Of a DNA stretch of 64,000 bases, positions 55,674-64,000 are shown piece by piece. The stretch comes from Nothopassalora personata (lineage: Eukaryota; Ascomycota; Dothideomycetes; Mycosphaerellales; Mycosphaerellaceae): assembly GCA_033816765.1 (NCBI GenBank), contig CM066291.1, forward strand, positions 372,001 to 436,000, read 5' to 3'. Within the stretch, counting starts at the first letter, position 1; each line of letters opens with the position of its first letter. Below the pieces are notes generated by a model, which was not told where the DNA came from, ran no database searches, and worked only from the letters and a program-made list of their open reading frames with translations. Position numbers and translations under genes: made by a program.

Positions 55674-56056
55674 TGTTATGTCTCGTTCTAGGGCTAGTCT
55701 TAAAGAAGAGATAAGTCAAGTCACGTAGCGGTATTCTTTAGAGAGGCTAAAGTAAGCTAAGCGAAGATGAATAATTAGAGTAAGAGTTGTATTCCAATTA
55801 GTAAGATAGTAACATAAGTTGAACGCATTAGAACCGTAAGGGTTTCTAGCGTTCCTAAATACAAAGGAGATTCGCGGCGTAGAGCCTATAGCTTAGTATA
55901 ATTACCTTAATTAGTCCTACTAAGCATACTAATTACACTAATTAGTCCGTAAAGTGATTAGTGTCACGTGCGTCTAGATAATTAGTATTACGTGTCTCTA
56001 GGTAATTAGTGTTACGTGTGTCTAGTCGGGGCTGCTATTTGGACTAAACCGTAACA
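55674..56056 (-). mobile_element. 5' LTR of the reverse-strand chromovirus
   Basis: Reads TGTTACGGTTTAGTCC to ...GAGACATAACA on the reverse strand, about 383 bp. It shares the GGAACGCTA..GCGTTYAACTTA core with the other LTRs but is otherwise a diverged subfamily. The internal region starts CTTTAAACGCCC, as in the forward copy. Confidence 0.75.
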
Positions 56057-57183
56057 ATTACGTAAACCTATAGTTTAGTATCTAGGTCGTGCCTCTCCGG
56101 TTACATAGAGCGTTAATTCTCGCTCGGGTAGAAGGCACCCGCGTCCGCGACGCGACCGCGCTAGTATACACGTATGCTTATTTTAGCTACCTTCTAGATT
56201 AGGTTATTATTAATAATAGTCCTAGAAGTAGCCTTCTTAAGCGTGTTAATCTTAGGCTTAAGGCGCGGCATTTACTTTACGACTAAGCGGTGTAGCTAAG
56301 GTAAAGTAAGAGGGAAATCTATATGTATAGCTTTCCATCCCTCCTCGCTATCTACGATACTAGTAGCTTTATTAAGGATCCTCTAAAAGTCCCTAAACTT
56401 CTTAGGCTACTTTAGGTAAAGCCCGTAAGCCTTATAGACCGCTTTTGTAACTACCTCTAGTAATCCCTAAAGGAGGAGGCGACTCCGGGAGCTGTTATTT
56501 AAATCCTTAGGTTCATTTAGGTTACTTAAGGATATAAACAGGCGGATAAATTCCTTTACATCCTATTCTTCGGGCCTCTTGCCTTACTACGCCCTAATAA
56601 TCTCCTTAAGATATTCCCGACTCCCTAATATCGAGTAGGCGTTAAACCTTAAGAACTCTAATAAGAACGCCCTCCTAAAACGTGCCTTATTAGTGAGCTA
56701 CCTAGGTAGCCTCATAACTACGCGCCGGATAGTAGTTTCGCAATTGCGCTTAAGCCTACCCTAGAAATCATCCTTCTTAATAGATGCCCGAGGCGGATAC
56801 TAGTCTATTAGGTCGCTAAACCGCTCCTAGAACTTAGTAGCATTAGTACTATTAAAGAACGGATTCTTAGCACCTCCTAGAGGTAGAAAGCGAGGGCTAG
56901 CGTTTTCCATTACTACTACTAATCGTCTAAAGAGGGCAGTTATAGCATCTATTCCAATTGTACTGTTCGTTCCTATACCTATACCTAATTTAGCGGCGCT
57001 AGTTCCGCTTCTCCCTTCTTTACTAAATTTAGGTGTTTCCCCTTCCTCCGATTCTTCTATCCCCTTATAAGGGATAGAATCCCTATAGACCCCTTCCATT
57101 TTCGTAGGGTTTATAGGCTGTTCGTAGCCTCTACCTATGTCGGTAAAGGTGCTAAGTTTTTCTAGTAATGCAGCCGTATCCAT
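56057..57183 (-). pseudogene. Unclassified RIP-damaged coding remnant
   Basis: Begins with the longest surviving frame of the block (57183-56827: MDTAALLEKLSTFTDIGRGY ... NPFFNSTNATKF). It continues toward 56.28 kb with RLKRNCETTIRRVVMRLP and RFRRAFLLEFLRFNAYSILG between stops. It looks like one protein of roughly 300 or more residues of transposon origin. I do not recognise the family. Confidence 0.5.
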
Positions 57184-57292
57184 TATTACGTAGTGCTTGC
57201 TTTAGAATGTACTAATACTAGTTGTTACTTAATAGGACCTTATAACCATAATTATTGCTAAATACCTTAGACTTTAAGTGTTTTCGACCTTA

Positions 57293-57395
57293 GTCGGCCT
57301 TAACTGTAAACCTTAACCTTAAACCTTAACCTTAAACCTTAACCTTAAGTAATAACCTTAACCGTAAACCTTAGACCTTAAACCGTGATTTTAAC
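57293..57395. repeat. CCTTAA-type short tandem repeat
   Basis: Repeated AACCTTAA / AAACCTTAACCTT units with drift. It resembles but is not the telomere unit CCCTAA, and RIP could not produce it simply from that unit. Confidence 0.8.
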
Positions 57396-57885
57396 CTTAT
57401 AAACTGGATACTAATACGCTACCGGGTGTACACTTAATACCCCCCTTATTAACTACTAAAATAATGTCTACGAACTACCCTATGTAGGCCTATCCGAGTT
57501 GTAGTAGTGTGGAGCAGCGCTTATGTAAGTAGAGGTATTTGCCGGTCCCGGGACCGTGAAATTAGGTTACGTGACGAGTAGCGTAGTAGCTAGATAAAAC
57601 AAGAGGATTAGCGGACCTAAACCCCTATACCCTCTACTCGAGAGGTATAAATTGAATTGTTGCCTTAATGCTACGCTGATAATGCTTAGCTACGTAGTAT
57701 ATATCTTAATAGCTATACTAGGTCCCGCTAGCTTACCTAAATGTCTAATTAAACCTAAATAAAATTAGGGTAAGTTGGACCTAAGGGACCCCCCCCTCTA
57801 AACCTAAGGTCGACACAACTAAACCTAAGGTCGACATAACTAAACCTAAGGTCAACATAACTAATCAGTCGTTAATAGTAGCTAT
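57394..57885 (+). repeat. Left arm of a roughly 450-bp inverted repeat
   Basis: Starts CTTATAAACTGGATACTAAT and ends near GTCGTTAATAGTAG. It matches the reverse complement of 59648-60091 throughout, with transition differences. Inside it a 21-bp unit (TAAACCTAAGGTCGACATAAC) occurs about three times where the right arm has one. Confidence 0.85.
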
Positions 57886-58145
57886 AGAGATAGAGGTAGG
57901 GGTAGTAGTAGGGAGGTAATCTTCTCTTCTTCCTCCTATCTACTCCGGAGGCGGTACGCTTATAGCGCGTAAGATCTTTAGCCGCTTAATCTCCCGCTAT
58001 ATCTCTTATTCTTTAATCTTAGCCCGTAAGGCCTCTCTTCTCGTAACTAAGGCTATACGACGCGCCTACTACTATACTCTAGGGCTTAGGGGGGGCGTAG
58101 GCGACTTACCGTTACGCGCGTTGCGATCGGGCTCTATAGTATATT
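57886..58145. other. Unique spacer inside the inverted repeat
   Basis: 260 bp of RIP-type sequence between the left arm and the forward LTR. No match to other parts of the window noticed. Confidence 0.5.
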
Positions 58146-59641
58146 ATTACGGTTCGGACATAGCTATAACGGCACGTATAGCTATTAGCTAAGAAGTATT
58201 ACGTACGCTATACGAGATTACCTACTTACTAGTAACTTAGTAATTTAAGATTACTTACTTCCTAGTAACCGAGTAATTATAGCTAAGACTAGTAATGTCT
58301 CCTTTATATTTAGAAACGCTAAGAATCCCTTATGGTTTCGATGCGTTTAACTTACTATTTAATATTACTATTTAGAATATACTATAACCCGACCTCTACC
58401 TTACTACTACTTAGTCTTTACGAGATAAGACAGCTACTGCTTTATTACTTTCCCTCGACTTCCTATCGGCCCGAGAATAAACCCGATTAAGCTTATCTTC
58501 TTAACTTATAATATTATTAGGTTATACTAGACCTAATAGCTTTAAACGCCCTCTACGATAGGAGACCGATAGAGTAAACGGGGAACACCCGCCCCTAGTA
58601 AAGCAAGTAGAGCCCGACGACCTTAGACCGCGAACGATGCTATTAATGCCTTAGCTACTTATATAGGTAACGATACCCTTAAGGTTAGTAAGCTAGAATA
58701 CTACTATAGCGACCGAGACAAGTTTAATACTTAGGTCTCTTAGATAGATATGTACTTCTTATTTAACTCTATGCCTAAGAACCTTAAGCCTATCTTTACT
58801 ACTACCTTCTTAAGGGGACGAGTATAGCATTAGGTTAAACTATTCCTTAGGAAATACCTAGATAGTAACGGAGAAGACAATACCGACGGAATCTTTAGGT
58901 TATATAACTATCTTAAGCATACTATAAAGAGCGTCTTTAGTGTCTCTAATAAGATTACTACTACCGTTCGTGTTATTTAGCACTTAACCTAGAAGACATC
59001 TACTACCGAATATGCTACTAAATTCTAGGAATACGCGTAACTTACCGATTAGGAGGACGAAGTACTTTAAGTTATATACCGAAGAGGACTAAAGGAGTAT
59101 ATTAAGGACGTGTTAATAAGGGACGGTCGGAAGATCGATAGCTTAGGCGACCTTGTTAAAGTTACGATTAATCTTAACGATAAGCTCTACGAGAGAGCTA
59201 TAGAACGACGATACGACTCTAAGATATCCGGAAAGGCTAGATATACACTAGGCTACGATAACCGTAATAGAGGCTTCTACGATAACTATAATAATAAGCC
59301 TAGGGACAAACCGTACTACGGACTATAGCTAATAGAACTCGACGTTACCGAGAAAAGTCGTAAGATTAGGAATAGTAACGGGAATAGAGCATCCCGGAGT
59401 TCGAAAGAAACACGAACTTACTATAGATGTAGTAAACCTAGCTACCTAGTAAGGGACTACCGCGGTAAGAATATAGTGCGCCGCGAACAGTTTAATATAA
59501 TACAACCCTAAACTAGTAAATCTAAGAGTAGCGTTAGATCTCGGGGAGATACCGACTATACTCGGAGAGTAGGGGAGAGAGCTAGTAATAGAAGCACGAC
59601 GCCTCTCCTAGACCCCTTAGAAGGACGAGGAGGATACTATA
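58146..59641 (+). mobile_element. Truncated forward gypsy copy (LTR plus gag)
   Basis: LTR at 58146-58538, then CTTTAAACGCCC and a gag region with a damaged zinc knuckle near 59.42-59.47 kb (YYRCSKPSYLVRDYRGKN) and IVRREQFNIIQP. It corresponds to the gag of the reverse-strand chromovirus and stops at GAGGATACTAT (59641), which in the other copy continues into pol. So protease, RT and integrase are missing. Confidence 0.8.
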
Positions 59642-59647
59642 GGTAGC

Positions 59648-60091
59648 AAATAGTAGTATTAACGACTAATAGGTTATGTTAACCTTAGGTTTAGAGGGGT
59701 CCCTTAGGTCTAACTTACCCTAATTTCATTTTAGTTTAATTAGACATTTAGGTAAGCTAGTAGGACCTAGTATAGCTATTAAGATATATACTACGTAGTT
59801 AAGCATTGTAAGCGTAGTATTAAAGGAAACAATTCAATTTATACCTCTCGAGTAGAGGGTATAGGGGTTTAAGTCCGCTAATCCTCTTATTTATCTAGCT
59901 ACTACGCTACTCGTTACGTAACCTAATTTCACGGTCCCGGGACCGGTAAATACCCCTACTTACATAAGCGCCGCTCTATACCACTACAACTCGGATAGGC
60001 CTATATAGGGTAGTTAGTAGACATTATTTAGTAGTTAATAAGGGGGGTATTAAGTGTACACCCAGTAGCGTATTAGTATCTAGTTTATAAG
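59648..60091 (-). repeat. Right arm of the roughly 450-bp inverted repeat
   Basis: Reverse complement of 57394-57885, ending at CTAGTTTATAAG. Shares the GGTCCCGGGACC palindrome, the CTCTCGAGTAGAGGG-type block and the GTGTACACY..AGTAGCG end. Confidence 0.85.
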
Positions 60092-63000
60092 TGTTACGGG
60101 TAAACGACGTATATACTAAAGTTCTATAAGGTTTATAATAAGTTCGATATAGAAGAAAGGGGAAGTTACACGCTGTCCGAAGAAAAGGTGTCGGAAAGCA
60201 ATCCGAACGTATAGGCGTAGCCTATACTAAGGAATAGGGGCCCGCTCCTTATACTACCCCCCCTTCCTCCTCCGCCGCCCCTAGTCCTAGCTCCGCCCTA
60301 GAGCCTATTATCCTAGCTGTTTTTATTAGGCTCGTAATAGGAAGTGCCCGAGCTACTCTTCCTTATTATCTAGCCCCGCTAACGCCGAGACGAAGTATTA
60401 TTACCTAGGTAAGTATAAGGTTTACTATTGTCTACTAAGTGATAATAGCTATTATTATATATAAACAATAGGAGCCTAGAATATATCTTTAGGTTCTCGT
60501 TCTCTTTTTCTTTCTTTCTTTTTCTTATTACCTACCGTACGCGTAAGTCGCCCCTTCCCCTCCCCCTAGCTAAGCGTCTCTAGCCTTAGGGGCATACGTT
60601 TACGTATCTTATACCTATCGCTTAGGGAGACGAAATTTTCCCTACGGGTTCCGATAGTATTACCGTACCGGCGCCGACTATTTACTTAAACCCGCGCGTA
60701 CGTGCGTAGACCCCGAGCGCGCTACTAACTAAGCCGGCCCGAGGGCTTAGCGTATATATATCTACCTCGCGCCCTCCGCGCCTCTCTTAGATAGACCGTC
60801 TATTCGACTTGTACCTTATCTAACTACGTGCTTACACCTACTTATAACACTTCGAATAGACTATTACTAACGTATAGAGAGATACGAGAAGCTACGATCG
60901 GGAGATTGTAAGAGTAAACGCGATAGCACGCGAGAAAGTGCTAAGATATTAGGTGCCCGGCTTAATCGAGTCGTACCTTAAGTAAGTCTAAGGCTAATAC
61001 GACAGTTATAGCGAGAAAGAACGACGGTAGCGACGACGACGCTACGGCGTATACTAACCGGCGCGTACGTCGTACGAACATTAGTAGATCCTCCCTCTTC
61101 GTCCTACTACCCGACCGCGATGCGATAAACGGCGATACGACATAGACTTAAGGTAGAGAAGAGGAGATCTTAGGGTAGCTTACTACCGAGAACAACATCT
61201 ATTATAAATAGTATAAGAAGGTGCTCGATAGACTCTAAGAGATCGAAGAGGAAGATGCCGAGACCGAGCTTAACTTAGCTAATTTATGCGGTAATAAGTA
61301 CATCGAGGACATTACTAAGGATAAGAGCGAGGCTCCTACTTTAGGTAAGGTAAAGAAGAGGAGGGTTACGATCGACTAGTTTTAAGACGCATTCGAGTCC
61401 CTTAACGGGCTAAGTACTAAGAAGCTTAAGAAGCGAATTAACGACTACCCGAAGGAGGTCTATAAGATCCTTATCGACATCGAATCTAATTACCGACGAG
61501 CTTATAAGACAATTACTACACTCGAGATAGCTAACCGTATTAATATATGTAAGGCTAGAGATATAAAGGAGTAGATAGATCGACTCGAGGACGAAGTCGG
61601 GTCCGCATAAGCGGATATAGACTAGAAGTAGGCTAAGATCGATAAGCTAAAGGCCGACCTCGCGAAGTACATAACTAACATAGTCGTTATCGACCCCGAT
61701 AAGCTCGATAAGGCTAAGACCGAATTAGCTACGGTTAAGGCCGCGAAGGTAGTGTACCGTACATAGTATAAGGACGCTAAGTCGAAGCTCGCGGATGCTA
61801 AGAAGCGCATTAAGGGGCTTAAGAAGGAGAAGCGTAGCCGGTCGAAGTAGCGTAAAGACTTACGTAAGGAGTTACTACCTCCGCGAACTAAATCTGAAGA
61901 GTTATTAGAGCGTCGTTAGAATAGTAGTAAGCCTACTCGTATAGATAACGACCCGTCTTTAGACTTGTCCGATTCCGACTCGTCCGATAGCGACGACGAG
62001 CGTAGTTATTATAGACGTAAGCGTAAGAGCTCGAAGTCGCGTAAGAGCTCGAGGTCTAAGAAGAGTAGTAAGAGTAAGGAACCGAAGTCGCGCTACACTA
62101 TTTACGACTCTACTATAACTACTAGTATTAAGTTATTAAGCAAGCCGAAGGCACCGAAGGAGTTCGACCCCTAGGATAATAAGGGCATTAAGTTCGAGGA
62201 GTAGTAGCGTACCGCTAAAGCTAAGCTAGTAGTATCTAAGTACCGTACTATTACGGCTTCACTATAGAACGTCTAGAGCTAGCTTAAGAACTTAGCCTAG
62301 AAGTATGTCAACTCTAAGATCCTAAGTCTTACTAAGGCTACGAACGGCATAATAGCGTCCTACACCTCGGTTAACGACATAATAGACAATCTAGCAGCCC
62401 GCTACGGCACTCGTAATGCACACGCTACTACTATAACTAAGCTTACTACCCTAGAGTAAGGTGCTAATAAGAAGTTTAGCGACTTCTACCCTACCTTCCG
62501 CGAGAATATAGACATCGTCGATCTAGATAGAGGCGCTATAGAAAAGAAGCTCGAAAAGGACTTCCTACTACGTAAGCTAAATACGAGATATAAGAACCGC
62601 ATTATAAACGACGACACCGCTAACATAACCCTCGAGTAGGTTATAGCTACGCTATACAACTACGAGGATAAATTTGAGTAGTATAACCTTAAGTATAATA
62701 AGAAGACCCCTAGCAATAAGAACACTAAGGGTAACGATAATAAGGACAGTAAGAAGGACGGAGCCGTAGGCGGAGGCGGAGGAAGAGGTAACTACACGTC
62801 TACTAATCCTAACTCTAAGACTAAGTAGGCCGATCGCCTATAGAAGTACTAGTACCTATAGCTACTAGATGCTACTAAAGCATAAGTATACATCAACTAG
62901 AACAAATGTATAAAGTGTAAGGAGGTAGGCTATCGTCGCGTCGACTACGACTAGTGCCTACTAAAGGATGTTAGCCGCCGCCCCTACGCGCCTAGCTACA

Positions 63001-64000
63001 ATCCGAGGAACAACTAACGTAATAGTAGTAATAACACTACCGGCGGCGGTTCGGAAAACGCGTAGTCTACTCCGTGAGCGTAACACGTAGTAGATAAGAC
63101 GAGTTAAAGTTACGAGATTACGAGTATAAAAAGGAGCCTCTAGATAGAGGTAAGGTTTTAAGCATATTAGTACACTCCCTACTAGTAGTAAACTATTCTA
63201 TAGATAAATATAACTTAGTAATAGCTTCTTATCTAGTTATGCTATATATAGTGAATAGAACGATCCCTACTTAATCCTTTTATAATGATAGTGCTAACTT
63301 AACGTACTTTAACATCGATTTTACGCATAGAAACGAACTTAATCTAATCTAATTACCTAACCCTATAGGGCTAATGTTAGTAGATAGCTAACCTACTAGT
63401 GAACTAATTACCTACAAAATAACGGTATAGATCCAAATTGGTAACTATGTTAAGACGCGAGTTAGTTACTATACATCGTTAGAATATAATATTATCCTCG
63501 GCCGCCTATAGCACGACGAGCATTAACCTATATTCTACTATGCGTCGGGTACTATAACCCTGTTTTTATAATACTACCGAGAGAACTACATATACGGAGA
63601 TAAACCTATGTACGTACAATCTATTAACGATAAAGGCGTTACACTGATAGGGATCTTATAGACCGAGATTCCTATACTAGAATCATCTACAACCCTAGCG
63701 TAATACGTTAAGCCTTATGTCGAGGATAAGGAGCTAGTAGTAGTGTAAGAAACGTACGCTATAAAGGTAGTAATAAGATACGCACTACCTCCGCCGGTTA
63801 GTGTATAGGAAGAACTAGAAGGTTCTTAGCACCTCCGAGAACCTCTACCTATAGACGGCCCCGACACCTTAAAGCGTCTAGCGCGGCGCACTACGAAGAA
63901 AGCGTCTACGCCCGAACTAGAGCCCGAAATCGACATTTAACCTATTACTACTAAAGTCCTAGGGCGTATAAGCCGCCGTAAAGGCTTTAAGGGATGTAAG
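60092..64000 (+). mobile_element. Second gypsy-type element, 5' part, runs off the window
   Basis: From about 61.18 kb the forward strand encodes a gag-like protein with TAG/TAA stops. It holds a Lys/Glu-rich coiled region, a Ser/Asp/Lys-rich patch (61965-62174: MSDSDSSDSDDERSYYRRKR), capsid-like segments (KFSDFYPTFRENIDIVDLD) and a zinc knuckle near 62906-62955 (CIKCKEVGYRRVDYD) with His and Cys changed to Tyr. From 63.4 to 63.6 kb a protease-end-like stretch follows (VKTRVSYYTSLEYNIILGRL). The rest of pol lies beyond 64000. The segment 60.1-61.1 kb probably holds leader or LTR sequence, but no LTR partner is in the window. Confidence 0.75.

Larger units (their letters stand above)
50200..56056 (-). 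mobile_element. Reverse-strand Ty3/gypsy chromovirus, RIP-inactivated
   Basis: Reading from high to low coordinates: LTR (55674-56056), gag, a damaged zinc knuckle near 54.75 kb, aspartic protease near 53.3-53.6 kb, reverse transcriptase near 52.4-52.9 kb, RNase H region near 51.7-52.2 kb, integrase near 51.15-51.6 kb and a chromodomain near 50.25-50.45 kb. This is the chromovirus order. Stops are nearly all TAG/TAA. No matching 3' LTR is found below 50.2 kb, so the 3' end is truncated or replaced. Confidence 0.88.
47700..64000. repeat. RIP-mutated transposon block
   Basis: The dinucleotides CpA and TpG become rare, TpA very common and CpG remains frequent throughout, in sharp contrast to 1-47 kb. 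Coding remnants of retroelements show TAG/TAA where Gln or Trp would be expected. No long ATG-led frame survives; the longest is 118 codons at 56827-57183 (reverse). This is the classical product of saturated CpA-directed repeat-induced point mutation. Individual elements are listed separately. Confidence 0.93.

Noticed and set aside
57293..57395. True telomere array
   Set aside because: Unit is CCTTAA-like, not CCCTAA, and it lies inside transposon sequence on both sides.

Overview
This window looks like a piece of a filamentous ascomycete chromosome, most likely a Dothideomycete of the Mycosphaerellales type. The placement is an inference from gene content and gene style. The introns are short (about 47-60 bp, a few longer) with GT..AG ends and CTRAC-like branch sites. 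Genes are dense and on both strands. The conserved proteins are typical fungal ones (TVP23, NPL4, SEC66, PTC7, AKR1, CDC73). The accessory families (HET-like, DUF6604-like, OTT_1508-like deaminase, fungal-specific transcription factors) are common in such fungi.

From 1 to about 47.7 kb the sequence is ordinary euchromatin. Housekeeping genes are a kinase/HAD/phosphoribosyltransferase fusion (950-2986), TVP23 (4767-5471), NPL4 (5970-8219), SEC66 (8751-9639), an ANCHR-like zinc-finger protein (20209-21243), PTC7 (23934-25181), AKR1 (25672-28070) and CDC73 (34325-35605). TVP23, SEC66, NPL4 and AKR1 all act on endomembranes or ER quality control, but they are separate genes and I see no operon-like logic. 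Between them lie fast-evolving genes: a membrane protein, an OTT_1508-like deaminase, a 2EXR/F-box-like protein, a PAS-PAS hybrid histidine kinase, two small secreted proteins and a secreted GH5 glucanase. There are also at least five decaying genes: a HET relic, two transcription-factor relics, a frameshifted DUF7029-like gene and a DUF6604-like gene broken by two in-frame stops and a frameshift.

From 44.1 to 45.5 kb there is a tandem repeat of about 208 bp interrupted by a MITE-like element of about 690 bp with inverted ends. From about 47.7 kb to the end the sequence changes completely. It is rich in TpA and nearly devoid of CpA/TpG while keeping CpG, which is the expected footprint of saturated repeat-induced point mutation (RIP). 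This block holds a reverse-strand Ty3/gypsy chromovirus (gag, protease, reverse transcriptase, RNase H, integrase and chromodomain remnants, 50.2-56.06 kb), LTRs in inverted orientation, a truncated forward-strand copy lying between arms of a roughly 450-bp inverted repeat, and the 5' part of a second forward-strand gypsy element that runs off the end. Nothing in it can still encode a full protein.

The most useful points to follow up are the NPL4 3' end, where a retained intron would encode a second version of the C-terminal motif; the intact fungal deaminase-like gene; the cysteine-rich secreted protein; the C-to-T type stops in the DUF6604 gene; the telomere-like tract upstream of AKR1; and the nested inverted structure of the RIP block.
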